Positions 10,239 to 19,045 of a stretch of 64,000 nt of DNA are shown here, piece by piece; the stretch's first letter is position 1; each line of letters opens with the position of its first letter. The translations under genes and the position numbers were made by a program. The DNA is from Oxalobacteraceae bacterium (lineage in GTDB: Bacteria > Pseudomonadota > Gammaproteobacteria > Burkholderiales > Burkholderiaceae_D), in the NCBI GenBank assembly GCA_013284265.1, contig JABTBR010000038.1:1-64000 (forward strand), written 5' to 3'. The notes below the pieces were generated by a model, which worked only from the letters and a program-made list of their open reading frames with translations, did no database searches and was not told the origin of the DNA.

Positions 10239-12887
10239 TCACGGCGCTGCGGCCGTCTGCGCCGCCAGCAGCGACTCCAGCTCGTCCGGCGGCAGCGGGC
10301 GGCTGAATAGAAAGCCCTGCATCTCGTCGCAGCCCTGTTCGCTCAGGAAGGCGCGCTGCGCGGCGCTCTCCACCCCTTCGGCGCACACTCGCAGCTTCAG
10401 TTGGCGCGCCAGCGCGATGGTGGCGCGGACGATGACGCGCGCGTCGGCGCCGTGCTCGAGCGCATGAACCAGGGCCTGGTCCACCTTCAGCGTGGCGACG
10501 GGGAAGGCCTGCAGCGCCGCTACACCGGCATTGCCGCTACCGAAATCGTCGACCGTCAGCGATACGCCCACGGCCTGCAGTTCACGCATGCGCGTCAGCG
10601 ACTGCTGGCGGTCGCGCATGATGAGCGGCTCGCTCAGCTCCAGCTCCAGCCATTGCGGTGCCAGCCTGCATTCGACCAGCACGCGCGCCACCAGTCCGGC
10701 CAGCGCCGGGTCCTGGAACTGGCGCGGCGACAGATTGACCGCCATCGGCAGCGGCGCCAGCCCGACCTGCTGCCAGGCACGGTTCTGGGCGCAGGCCGTG
10801 CGCAGCACCCACTCGCCCAGCACCACCATCAGCCCGCTCTCGTCGGCCAGCGCCAGGAAATGCTCGGGGCGCAGCACCCCGCGCTCGGGATGATGCCAGC
10901 GCAGCAGCGCCTCCACCCCCGCCACCCGGCCGCTGCCCAGATCGGCGCGGGGCTGGTATAGCAGCTCGAACTGGCCGCTTTCAAGGGCGCCACGCAAGTC
11001 GTCGAGCAGCGCCAGCTTCTGGTCCACGCTGGCGTTCATTTCCGGCGCATAAAACTGGCAATTGTTCTTGCCCAGCTGCTTGGCGCGGTACATCGCCGCG
11101 TCGGCGTTCATCAGCAAGGTGTCGGCGTCGCGCCCGTCGCCGGGGAACACCGCCACGCCGATGCTGCAGCCGACCCGCGCTGGCTGGCCCTCGAGCATGA
11201 TCGGGCGCGACACCGTCTCGCGCACCCGTTCGAGCACCATCGCCCCGCTATAGCCGTCGCCGCCCTGCTCGGGCAGCACCAGCACGAATTCGTCGCCACC
11301 GATGCGCCCCACCGTGTCGGCCGCGCGCACGCTCTCGCCCATGCGCCCGGCCACGATCTTGAGTAGCTCGTCGCCGGCCCCGTGGCCCAGGCTATCGTTG
11401 ACCAGCTTGAAACCGTCCAGGTCGATGAAGGCCACCAGCACCGCGCCCTGCTTGCGCTCGGCCTGCACGATGGCCTGGCCCAGGCGGTCGGCCAGCATGC
11501 TGCGGTTGGGCAGCCCCGTGAGCGTGTCGTGGCGCGCCATGTGCACCATGCGCTCCTCGGCCAGCTTGCGCTCGCTGATGTCGCGCATGATGGCCACCAC
11601 CCCGCCGTCGACCCGCACCACCTGCTGGTGCAACCAGCGCGCACGCAATTGCGGCTGATGGTTTTCCCATTCGCTCTCGTGCATGCCGCCCACCCGCACC
11701 ACCTCGGCCAGGTGGGCCAGCATGCCGTTGCCGCGTGCCTCAGGCATCAGCTGGCACAGGGTCAGGCGCAGCAATTTCTGCTTGCTCAGGCCGGTGATTT
11801 GTTCGGCCCGGCTATTGGCCGCCATGAAGGCGAAATCGCCGATCTCGCCGCCGGGCTCGTGCAGCGCGCGCAGGATGAAGAAGGCATCCATGCTGGCCTC
11901 GGAGGCGGCCGCGAAGGTTTCCTGGATGCGGCGCAGATTGCGCCGGTTCTTGGCGCCCTGCCAGGACCACAGCCAGAGCAGCGTGGCCAGCAACAGCAGC
12001 ACGGCGCTGGCCACGCCGGCTTCCCACAGATTGCCGCGGCGCTGGCGCTCGAAGGCGGCCATCTGCTCGTGCTCGGCCAGGCCGGCGACCACCGTCAGGC
12101 CTAGGTCGGGAAGCTCGCGCCCGGCACGGTAGCGCCGTACCCCGTCCCAGGGACTGCGCTGGGGCGCGACGCTGTCGCCCAGGGCGGCGGCCGGATAGCG
12201 CTGGCCGAAGCTGACCTTGTCGCCGCTGCGCAGCACGCGCACCAGGCCATCGGTGCCGACCAGACCCAGCATGCCCTGCTCGCCCAGCCGGCTGCGTTCA
12301 TAGCTGGCGCTGAAATAGGCCGGATCGGCTTCCAGGATCACGATGCCGGCGAAACGGCCGTGGGCATCGTTGACGCGCCGGGTGAAATGCAGATGCCATT
12401 CCTGGCTGGCGGCGACGCGCGTGGCCTGGCTGACAAAAGTGCCGCCGCCGTCGCGCTCGCGGTGGAAGCGAAAGTAGTCCTGATCGGCCACAGAAATCGG
12501 TGGCGCGGCCGGGTGGCTGGCCACGACGCGCCCCTCGCGGTCGGCGATGCTGACGGCGAACACCACGCCCGGCGGCAGCAAGTCTTCCTGGGCCAGTTGC
12601 GGCAGCGCGCCCAGCGCCCCCTTCATCTCGACGGCGTACTTGAGCACCTTCAGGGTCTGGTCGATGCCGGCCAGGCTGCGCGCCACCTGGGCCTCATAGG
12701 TGTCGAGCTGCTCGCGCAGCGACTCGGCTGCGGCGCGGCGCGCGTTGGCGCGCTCGTTGTCGATCACATGCAGGGTCGCGCCCCAGATCGCGCCCAGCAG
12801 CAGCAGCGCGAACAGGGGCAGGGAAATATGGGTTTCCAGGCCCAGGCGCAACCAGCGCAGCAGGCCGGCCGGCGCGCGCTGGCTCAT
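10239..12887 (-). CDS. Membrane GGDEF-EAL cyclic-di-GMP enzyme with periplasmic sensor
   Basis: An 882-residue inner-membrane protein that probably makes and/or degrades cyclic-di-GMP in response to a periplasmic cue. Order: membrane helix at about 22-41, Cache-like periplasmic domain about 42-285, second helix about 291-310, PAS-like region 318-440, GGDEF domain about 450-612, EAL domain about 630-870. The synthase motif GGDEF (530-534) and an inhibitory-site RxxD (RAAD, 521-524) are intact. The phosphodiesterase part keeps EALLRW, NLSPRQF, DDFGSG, KVDQ and AEGVES, so both activities look possible. Its ATG overlaps the stop of the small binding-protein gene by four bases, so it is translationally coupled to the porin and binding-protein module upstream. 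That suggests the binding protein reports to this sensor. Confidence 0.92.
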   Translation of the reverse strand: MSQRAPAGLLRWLRLGLETHISLPLFALLLLGAIWGATLHVIDNERANARRAAAESLREQLDTYEAQVARSLAGIDQTLKVLKYAVEMKGALGALPQLAQEDLLPPGVVFAVSIADREGRVVASHPAAPPISVADQDYFRFHRERDGGGTFVSQATRVAASQEWHLHFTRRVNDAHGRFAGIVILEADPAYFSASYERSRLGEQGMLGLVGTDGLVRVLRSGDKVSFGQRYPAAALGDSVAPQRSPWDGVRRYRAGRELPDLGLTVVAGLAEHEQMAAFERQRRGNLWEAGVASAVLLLLATLLWLWSWQGAKNRRNLRRIQETFAAASEASMDAFFILRALHEPGGEIGDFAFMAANSRAEQITGLSKQKLLRLTLCQLMPEARGNGMLAHLAEVVRVGGMHESEWENHQPQLRARWLHQQVVRVDGGVVAIMRDISERKLAEERMVHMARHDTLTGLPNRSMLADRLGQAIVQAERKQGAVLVAFIDLDGFKLVNDSLGHGAGDELLKIVAGRMGESVRAADTVGRIGGDEFVLVLPEQGGDGYSGAMVLERVRETVSRPIMLEGQPARVGCSIGVAVFPGDGRDADTLLMNADAAMYRAKQLGKNNCQFYAPEMNASVDQKLALLDDLRGALESGQFELLYQPRADLGSGRVAGVEALLRWHHPERGVLRPEHFLALADESGLMVVLGEWVLRTACAQNRAWQQVGLAPLPMAVNLSPRQFQDPALAGLVARVLVECRLAPQWLELELSEPLIMRDRQQSLTRMRELQAVGVSLTVDDFGSGNAGVAALQAFPVATLKVDQALVHALEHGADARVIVRATIALARQLKLRVCAEGVESAAQRAFLSEQGCDEMQGFLFSRPLPPDELESLLAAQTAAAP

Positions 12888-13321
12888 CGCAGCACCAGCA
12901 CGGCGCGCACGCTCGCGTCGAGCGCGGCGCGGTCGATATAGCCGATCAGCGCCGGATTGTCGGCCACCATCTTGCGCACCGCAGCGCTGCCGGCCAGTTC
13001 GCGCGGCGGATGGCCGCGCCCGGTGAAGATCATCTTGGTCCAGTAAGCCTTGACCAGGGCCGGCGACTTGGCCGCCACCTTTTCATAGAACTCATCGCGC
13101 AGCGCGCTGCCCAAGGGCTGGTCCAGCGCCACCGCTTCCTCGCCACCGGGGAAATGGCCATTCTGGGCCAGGAAGATCTCGGCTGCCTGATCGGCGCGCA
13201 GCGACTGCAGCGCACTGCGCGCCGACACGATCACCAGCAGTTCGGCCCGCGCCAGACCGGGCGCGCAGGCCGCGAACGCCGCCAGCACCAGGGTTCCCAA
13301 ACGTATCCATGTGCGCATCAT
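12884..13321 (-). CDS. Half-size periplasmic binding protein (PstS-like), copy A
   Basis: A 145-residue exported protein with a signal peptide ending near LARAE, followed by one PstS-like segment (LLVIVSARSALQSL, AAEIFLAQ, FYEKVAAKSPALVKAYWTKM, FTGRGHPPREL, IGYIDRAALDASVRAVLVL). It is about half the length of a real phosphate-binding protein, with no permease or ATPase nearby, so a ligand-presenting or signalling role is more likely than transport. It is homologous to the two 135-residue proteins at 16481 and 20256. GGGAG precedes its ATG by nine bases. It follows the porin-like gene after 14 bp and overlaps the GGDEF-EAL start, forming a three-gene operon. The ligand is unknown. Confidence 0.8.
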   Translation of the reverse strand: MMRTWIRLGTLVLAAFAACAPGLARAELLVIVSARSALQSLRADQAAEIFLAQNGHFPGGEEAVALDQPLGSALRDEFYEKVAAKSPALVKAYWTKMIFTGRGHPPRELAGSAAVRKMVADNPALIGYIDRAALDASVRAVLVLR

Positions 13322-13335
13322 CGGCTCAGTCTCCC

Positions 13336-14658
13336 TTAGAAAACGAAGTCAAGCAGCACGCTGAACACGCCGATGGCGTGATCGGAACGGAAGCCGGGCT
13401 GGACATTGATCAGCGTACCGGGCGATCCATGCAAGGGCTTGATACGGTCGTATTGCAGTTTGAGCGCATAGTCGGCGCGCCAATCCCAGCGCAGCCCGGC
13501 GCTGAGGGTACGCTGCTGGGCGGTGGCGCCCAGCAGCGCGTTCAGGCCGTTGTTGAGCGCGACCGCGGCGGCGCGCCGCTCCGGCGCCAGTCCGTCCAGC
13601 GCCAATCCATCGCTGTGGGTGGCGGAGTTGGCGCGCACGCCCGACACGGTCAGGTAGGGGCTCAGATTGCCGTAGCGATAGCCGCCGCTCAGGTAAGCGC
13701 CGGTCTTGTCGCTGAAAAAGGAGGCACTGCTGGCGCGGCCGATCTCGCCCATCAGGAACCACTGGCCGGGATCATAGTTCAGGCCCAGCGCCAGCACCCT
13801 GGTCGGCGTGTCTTTGATCTGATAGCGCTCGGCCAGCGCCTCACCCTGAGCGTTGAAGCGGCGTAGCGCGTTGAACATCGGCATGCCCACGTCGGCGCTC
13901 AGGCGCGTGTGCTGGGCGCTGACGCGCACCGTCAGCGCGCCGCTGGTGGTGGTGTTGGACAGGCCCAGCAGGCGGCGTGACTGCGCCTGGGTGTCACGCG
14001 TCAGTTGCGCACTGGTATGGCCCACCATCACCTGGGTCACCTGATTGAGTTCGGCCACGCGCCAGCGGTAACTGGCGTCGATGCCGTCGCTATTACTGAT
14101 GGGGATGGCGCTGTACAGGTCGACCGGCGGGCGCACCCAGGGCAGCGCATAACTGGCCTTGCGGTAGTCGCCCGCCAAAAACAGCGGCAGCGCGATGCGT
14201 CCCAGCCGCACGCTCAGGTCGGAGCTGACCCGGTACTGGAGATTGGCCCACTCGACAGCCGGCCGGTAGGCATGCAGCCGGGTCGATTCGGACACCAGTT
14301 GCAGCACCGCCGACCAGGACGGGCTCAGCGTCAGTCCCAGTTGCACGCCCAGCCGTGAATCGACATTGCTGGCCCAGCGGTGGCCGTGACCGGCGCTGCC
14401 GGGATTGAGGGTACTGCCGGTGAAGTCGGCCCGTTCCTCGCTCGAATGGACCACGCCGGCCGAGCCATAACCGCCGAAACTCCAGGCCGGCTTATCGGCC
14501 TCGGCCTCGGCCGCCGGCGGCTCGCCGGCGCTGGCGCCGGCGCCGGCGCAAGCGCTCAGCAGGGTGGCCGCCGCCAGTGCGTGCCGCCAGGCGGCGGGCG
14601 CGCGGCCGGAAAACGGAAGGAGGGTGTCGTGGGCGATGAGGCTCATGGAAGACGGCAT
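13336..14658 (-). CDS. Porin-like outer-membrane beta-barrel, copy A
   Basis: A 440-residue predicted outer-membrane barrel, first gene of the operon with the small binding protein and the GGDEF-EAL enzyme. The front is hydrophobic (about residues 25-45), consistent with an exported protein with a long N-terminus, and the chain ends in LLDFVF, the aromatic C-terminus typical of barrels. Alternating polar and hydrophobic strands run throughout. It shares landmarks with the barrels at 15270 and 19046: VRLGRIALP and PPVDLYSAIPISNSDGID here against VRVGRMVQP and PPVEMYSQAPIEAADGAD there. A second ATG four codons later is an alternative start; neither has a strong ribosome site. It is much more diverged than the other two copies. 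Substrate unknown. Confidence 0.8.
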   Translation of the reverse strand: MPSSMSLIAHDTLLPFSGRAPAAWRHALAAATLLSACAGAGASAGEPPAAEAEADKPAWSFGGYGSAGVVHSSEERADFTGSTLNPGSAGHGHRWASNVDSRLGVQLGLTLSPSWSAVLQLVSESTRLHAYRPAVEWANLQYRVSSDLSVRLGRIALPLFLAGDYRKASYALPWVRPPVDLYSAIPISNSDGIDASYRWRVAELNQVTQVMVGHTSAQLTRDTQAQSRRLLGLSNTTTSGALTVRVSAQHTRLSADVGMPMFNALRRFNAQGEALAERYQIKDTPTRVLALGLNYDPGQWFLMGEIGRASSASFFSDKTGAYLSGGYRYGNLSPYLTVSGVRANSATHSDGLALDGLAPERRAAAVALNNGLNALLGATAQQRTLSAGLRWDWRADYALKLQYDRIKPLHGSPGTLINVQPGFRSDHAIGVFSVLLDFVF

Positions 14659-15269
14659 GCGTGATCCCGGTGTCCGATAGCGGTTGAGTGGCGATGTCCA
14701 TGTCTGGCGGCTGGCTCCCGGCTGGCCGGCGCGAAACAGACGCCGACACTGTCAAGTATGCCGCGATGCGCGCCAATCCGGCACAAAATTTTTGGCCGCC
14801 GTCGCGCACAACAGCGCCAGCCGGGAAGCGCACTATATACTTCCGTACGGCAACTGTCGACCCAAAACGGCAGGCGCGCCGCCAGCAGATCAGGCAGACC
14901 GCCAAAACAATGCCAGATTGACCCGCATAGATAATTCCCTGACATCGAAAACATGGTTAAAACCACTATTTCGCCGTCCTGGACGGGGCGACGCCCCCCC
15001 TCGCCCTGCGCCAAGCCCGGGCTTCTTTCCGTAAATAAGCCTCAACAGTGACTAAAATTCATTGTTAATCACCCATAACGTTTCCGTGTGGGAAATCCAA
15101 CACTTATACTCTTCGGGCGCAAAATCGGCGCGTTTTTATCACTTGCCGCGCTGAATTTGTTTATGGTGGCAACACTGCCCGATATGACATGCCCCCTCAC
15201 TGAACTGGCCCACGCCCCGCCGGTTTGCCCTTCGCAAGCTTGACCCTTATTGTTCACCAAAGGCAAAAG
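14659..15269. other. Divergent intergenic region between porin modules
   Basis: 611 bp without a convincing gene. It must hold the promoters for both divergent porin modules. On the plus strand a TTATACT at 15104-15110 is a plausible -10, with only a weak -35 (TTTCCG) 18 bp before it. Local composition is more AT-rich from about 15030 to 15200, as expected for a regulatory zone. No binding site or RNA gene was recognised. Confidence 0.45.
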
Positions 15270-16469
15270 ATGAATAAATTACTCTTGACCGCGGCCATCT
15301 GCGCCGCCTTCGGCAGCGCCCACGCCGAGCTCGTCAACGATGGCAATCTGAGCATCAGCGGCTTCGGCACGCTGGGTGTGGCCAAGGCCGACCTGGCCCA
15401 GGGCCAGTTCGTGCGCTATAACCAGGCCTCCGGCGCCAGCGACAGCCCACGCATCGACCTCGACAGCAATCTCGGCCTGCAGGCCAGTTATAAGATCAAT
15501 GACAGCCTGTCGGGCACGGTGCAAATACTGACCCGCAAGAACACCAGCCCGGAGTTCACCACCGACCTGACCTGGGCCTTCCTGAAGTACCGCATCAATG
15601 ACGAGTTCAGCGTGCGCGTCGGCCGCATGGTGCAGCCGACCTTCATGATTTCGGACTACCAGAACGTCGGCTACGCCAACACCATGATGCGTCCGCCGGT
15701 GGAGATGTACAGCCAGGCGCCGATCGAGGCCGCCGATGGCGCCGACCTGACCTACCAGCATGCCTTTGGCGACACCAATTTCAGCGCCCAGGGCTACGCC
15801 GGTACCAGCCGCGGCAAGCTGTTTACCTCCACCACGCTGAGCGTGGGCACCTACCGCAACCCCGTCATGGGCCTGACCCTGACGGCCGAGCATGGCCCGC
15901 TGACGCTGCGCCTGGCGCACAACCGCGTCGAGATCAATTCCAACAGCGTCCCCATCGACCAGTTGCTCGACCGGGTGAGCACGCTGGGCTATCCCGGACT
16001 GGCCGCCGACCTGACGCTCAAGTCGCACAAGCACATCGCCTTCACCTCGCTGGGCCTGGCGCTGGACTGGAACAATATCGTCGCCCAGGCCGAATACGCC
16101 CAGCGCCGCTCGCGCGACAAATCCTTCCTGGCCGACGTCAACACCTGGTATGCCATGGCCGGTTACCGCTTCGGCAAGATACTGCCCTACTATGCCCACG
16201 CCGCCAACCACGATGTCGGCCATTCAATCAGCCTGCCGCCGGCCTTCCTGGCCACCCCGCTGGCCGGCGCCATCTCCGGCCTGATCAAGGCCACCGAACA
16301 GAAGACCGACCTGATCGGCGTGCGCTGGGACTTCGCCAAAAACGTCGCGTTGAAAGTCCAGGTCGACCGCGTCAGCCCGATCACCAAATCGGGCATGCTG
16401 GCCTACACCCCGGCCAATTACACGCAAAAGGTCACCGTCGTGGCCGCCTCCCTCGACTTCGTGTTCTAA
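15270..16469 (+). CDS. Porin-like outer-membrane beta-barrel, copy B
   Basis: A 399-residue exported barrel. MNKLLLTAAICAAFGSAHA is a clear signal peptide; the mature chain opens with DGNLSISGFGTLGVAKADL and ends with AASLDFVF, the terminal aromatic signature recognised by the BAM machinery. The ATG at 15270 follows AAAGGCAAAAG; the frame is open upstream but not conserved. It is followed after 11 bp by the small binding protein, with GGAG in between. It differs from copy C (19046) at 23 residues by my count, ten of them in the first 22 residues. It is likely an outer-membrane channel for a small solute; substrate unknown. Confidence 0.82.
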   Translation: MNKLLLTAAICAAFGSAHAELVNDGNLSISGFGTLGVAKADLAQGQFVRYNQASGASDSPRIDLDSNLGLQASYKINDSLSGTVQILTRKNTSPEFTTDLTWAFLKYRINDEFSVRVGRMVQPTFMISDYQNVGYANTMMRPPVEMYSQAPIEAADGADLTYQHAFGDTNFSAQGYAGTSRGKLFTSTTLSVGTYRNPVMGLTLTAEHGPLTLRLAHNRVEINSNSVPIDQLLDRVSTLGYPGLAADLTLKSHKHIAFTSLGLALDWNNIVAQAEYAQRRSRDKSFLADVNTWYAMAGYRFGKILPYYAHAANHDVGHSISLPPAFLATPLAGAISGLIKATEQKTDLIGVRWDFAKNVALKVQVDRVSPITKSGMLAYTPANYTQKVTVVAASLDFVF

Positions 16470-16480
16470 GGAGAACAACA

Positions 16481-16888
16481 ATGACATCCCTGAAACACAC
16501 CGTCGCCCTGTGCCTGCTGGCCGCCTTCAGTGGCCTGGCCGGCGCGGAAACCGTCGTCATCGTCAGCCAGAAAAATCCCGCCACCCGCATGTTCTCGGAA
16601 CAGGCCGCGCAATTTTTCCTCGGCAAATCGAACCTGTTCACCCCGGTCGACCTGCCGGAAAACTCGCCCGTGCGGGCCGACTTCTATCACAAGGTGGCCG
16701 ACAAGGACACCGCGCAGGTCAAGGCGCTCTGGTCCAAGCTGGTGTTTACCGGCAAGGGCACCCCGCCCAAGGAATATGCCTCCGACGCCGAGGTCAAGAA
16801 GGCGGTGGCGGCCGATCCGAAAGCCATTGGCTACATCAGCAAGGCGTCCGTGGACGACAGCGTCAAGGTGATCCTGACCTTGCCCTGA
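16481..16888 (+). CDS. Half-size periplasmic binding protein (PstS-like), copy B
   Basis: A 135-residue exported protein with signal peptide ending AFSGLAGAE and mature start TVVIVSQKNPATRMF. Conserved PstS-like segments follow: QAAQFFLGKSNLF, FYHKVADKDTAQVKALWSKL, FTGKGTPPKEY and IGYISKASVDDSVKVIL. It differs from copy C by one residue (Gly versus Ala in FTGKxTPP). It lies 11 bp after the porin gene with GGAG in the gap, so the pair is one transcript, ending at a strong terminator at 16919. Unlike copy A it has no adjacent cyclic-di-GMP enzyme; it might share that sensor in trans. The ligand is unknown, and the name phosphate-binding would be over-interpretation. Confidence 0.8.
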   Translation: MTSLKHTVALCLLAAFSGLAGAETVVIVSQKNPATRMFSEQAAQFFLGKSNLFTPVDLPENSPVRADFYHKVADKDTAQVKALWSKLVFTGKGTPPKEYASDAEVKKAVAADPKAIGYISKASVDDSVKVILTLP

Positions 16889-16918
16889 GGCGCCGCACGC
16901 TGCCCCGCCTTGACACGG

Positions 16919-16941
16919 TCCCGCCTCGGCGGGATTTTTTT
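16919..16941 (+). terminator. Rho-independent terminator after porin module B
   Basis: Seven-base arms TCCCGCC and GGCGGGA with a two-base loop, followed by seven T residues. Confidence 0.9.
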
Positions 16942-17106
16942 AGCGCGCCGTTCGCCCCCCTCCCGGCGCTGGCTGGCAGCATAAAAGTGTCAGCGAATCT
17001 GCATTTTGTGCAGAGACTTGCGTTAGAGCATCCAATATTCTGTGTCCACCCCTTCAGTGCTGCCACTCCGGCATGCTTTCCCGCAGCAAGTTTTAGAAAG
17101 TCATTC

Positions 17107-18987
17107 ATGGATCGCCGACATATTCTTCGCATACTTGGCACGGCGCTGGCGACGGCGCAACTGCCGCTGGCCGCCGCCGCCACCGCCACCGCCAAGGCGA
17201 CGCCCGCCAGCAAAGGCGTGTTGCTGATGAACCGCATCGCTCCCTCCAGCTCCGAGCTGTACGTATCGGATCTGGACGGCGGCAATGAACGCAAGCTGCT
17301 GGCCGAGTCCAGCTATGAATACAACGGCCAGTTTTCCGCCGATGGCGCCTGGGTGACCTTCACCACCGAACGCAACGGCGATGGCCAGTCCGATGTCTAC
17401 CGCGCCCGCGCCGATGGCACGGGCGCCGTTCCCCTGCTCACCGGTTCGGCGGTCGAGGACGCGGCCGTGCTCTCGCCGGACGGCAAGCGCCTGGCCTATG
17501 TGTCGACCCAGAACGGGCCGCAGGCCAATCTGTGGGTGATGGATCTCGCCAGTGGCCGCAAGCGCCAGCTGACGGGCACCAAATCGGTCCACGGCAAACC
17601 CGGCCTGCCTGACGGCAATTTCCGTCCCGCCTGGTCCGCCGACGGCCAGTGGCTGGCCTTCTCCAGCGACCGCGACACGCCCTGGCGCGGCCACCATGAC
17701 GGCCACGGCTGGGAGCATACCCAGGAACTGTCGGTCTACATCATCCGCCCCGACGGCAGCGGCCTGCGCCAGGTCGCCACCCGGCCCGGCTATTGCCTCG
17801 GCTCGCCCAAATGGTCGGCCGACGGCAAGCGCATCGTGTTCCACGAACTGAGCACGGAAGACACCTGGGGGGCGCGCCGCCCGGAATACGCCGGCAAGAC
17901 GGTCGCCCAGATCGTCTCGGTCGACCTGGCCAGCGGCGCGCGCAGCGAGCACACCAGCGGCCCCGGCCTGAAACTGCAGCCCCAATACCTCGGCGCCGAC
18001 GAGATCGGCTACCTGATCAAGGGCGGACCGGACGAAGGCATCGCCTACACCTCGAACCGTCCGGCGCTGAAACGCGCGCTGCGCTCGCCCTCCTGGTCGG
18101 TCGACGGCAAGCGGCTGATCTACGAAAAAGTGTCGTTCCGCCCGGTTCGGCCCCTGCAGAAAGGGCTTTACAGCTGGGACAAGGCGTGGGATTACCGCCA
18201 CATCGATGTGTTCCCCGTACTGTCCCGCGACGGCATGATTGCCTTTACCGATAAGCAGACCGGCCACAGCTCGATCGCCATCATGCGCCCGGACGGCTCG
18301 GAAAAACGCGTGGTGTTCGACAGCGAAAACCATGGCCTGGCCTCGGACAATGTCCGCAAAGGGCTGGCCGGCGCGTTCCAGCCCGCCTGGTCGCCCGACG
18401 GCCAATGGCTGGCCTTCGGCCTGGGCACCTGGTTTGGCGAGCGCACGCACGCCTCGGCCGCGCTGTGGCGCGTCCGGCGCGACGGCAGCGGCGCCGAACA
18501 GCTGAGCGACGGCAGCCTGCACAGCGGCTTCCCCAGCTATTCGGCGGACGGCCGCTACCTCGTCTTCCGGGTCTGGAGCGAGGCCGAGAAAGGCTTGCGC
18601 ATCCTGGACCTGGAAACGCGTAAGGTACGCGTGCTCACGCAAGGCTTCGACAACCTGCCGGGCTGGTCGCCGGACGGCAAGCGCATCGTATTCACGCGCC
18701 GCGGCGACGATGGCAACTTCGACGTCTTCACGATCCACCCGGACGGCAGCAATCTGTTCCGCGCCACCACCCATGGGTCCGGCGACGGGCATGCGGTCTG
18801 GTCCGCCGATGGGCGCATCCTGTGGAGCGGTTCGCAGCATGGCTTCCGCGACGAGGCCGCGCTGTACGACAACACCTTCCAGCAGTACGGCCAGATTTAC
18901 AGCATGAATGCGGACGGCAGCAATAAACGCATGCTGACGGACAGCAAATGGGAAGACTCGATGCCGCTCTACCTCCCGTCGCGCTAG
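17107..18987 (+). CDS. TolB-like beta-propeller protein (PD40 repeats)
   Basis: A 626-residue exported protein made of repeated TolB/WD40-like blades. Repeats carry patterns such as SADGAWVTFTTER, SPDGKRLAYVS, SADGQWLAFSSDRD, SADGKRIVFHE, SPDGKRIVFTRRGDD and SADGRILWSG, covering most of the chain. The N-terminus MDRRHILRILGTALATAQLP has twin arginines before a hydrophobic stretch, so Tat export is possible, though Sec cannot be excluded. TolB's own cell-envelope role should not be assumed: neither Pal nor the TolQRA genes are nearby, and the protein is longer than TolB. It lies between the two identical porin modules and only 58 bp before the second, with which it may be co-transcribed. Function unknown; it may be an envelope scaffold or a peptidase-like propeller that lacks a catalytic domain. 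Confidence 0.8.
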   Translation: MDRRHILRILGTALATAQLPLAAAATATAKATPASKGVLLMNRIAPSSSELYVSDLDGGNERKLLAESSYEYNGQFSADGAWVTFTTERNGDGQSDVYRARADGTGAVPLLTGSAVEDAAVLSPDGKRLAYVSTQNGPQANLWVMDLASGRKRQLTGTKSVHGKPGLPDGNFRPAWSADGQWLAFSSDRDTPWRGHHDGHGWEHTQELSVYIIRPDGSGLRQVATRPGYCLGSPKWSADGKRIVFHELSTEDTWGARRPEYAGKTVAQIVSVDLASGARSEHTSGPGLKLQPQYLGADEIGYLIKGGPDEGIAYTSNRPALKRALRSPSWSVDGKRLIYEKVSFRPVRPLQKGLYSWDKAWDYRHIDVFPVLSRDGMIAFTDKQTGHSSIAIMRPDGSEKRVVFDSENHGLASDNVRKGLAGAFQPAWSPDGQWLAFGLGTWFGERTHASAALWRVRRDGSGAEQLSDGSLHSGFPSYSADGRYLVFRVWSEAEKGLRILDLETRKVRVLTQGFDNLPGWSPDGKRIVFTRRGDDGNFDVFTIHPDGSNLFRATTHGSGDGHAVWSADGRILWSGSQHGFRDEAALYDNTFQQYGQIYSMNADGSNKRMLTDSKWEDSMPLYLPSR

Positions 18988-19045
18988 CCGCCCTTAGTAT
19001 CGCTTTCCCAACGGATAGTTCCAATTGCTCACTACAAGGCAACAG

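Larger units (their letters stand above)
15270..16888 (+). repeat. Direct duplication, first copy (partner 19046-20663)
   Basis: The porin and binding-protein pair here is repeated in the same orientation about 3.8 kb downstream with very high nucleotide identity in the porin body and the binding-protein gene. The signal-peptide coding region and the flanks differ. Two 1.6-kb direct repeats this similar could recombine and delete the gene between them. Confidence 0.9.

Noticed and set aside
12884..13321. Calling the small PstS-like proteins phosphate-binding subunits of an ABC transporter
   Set aside because: They are about half the normal length, and none of the three copies has transporter genes next to it.
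15170..15190. A sigma-54 site (TGGCAACACTGCC) before porin B
   Set aside because: The spacing between GG and GC is seven bases, not the required ten.
17107..18987. Naming the propeller gene tolB
   Set aside because: Neither tolQ, tolR, tolA nor pal is present, and the protein is longer than TolB with blades throughout.
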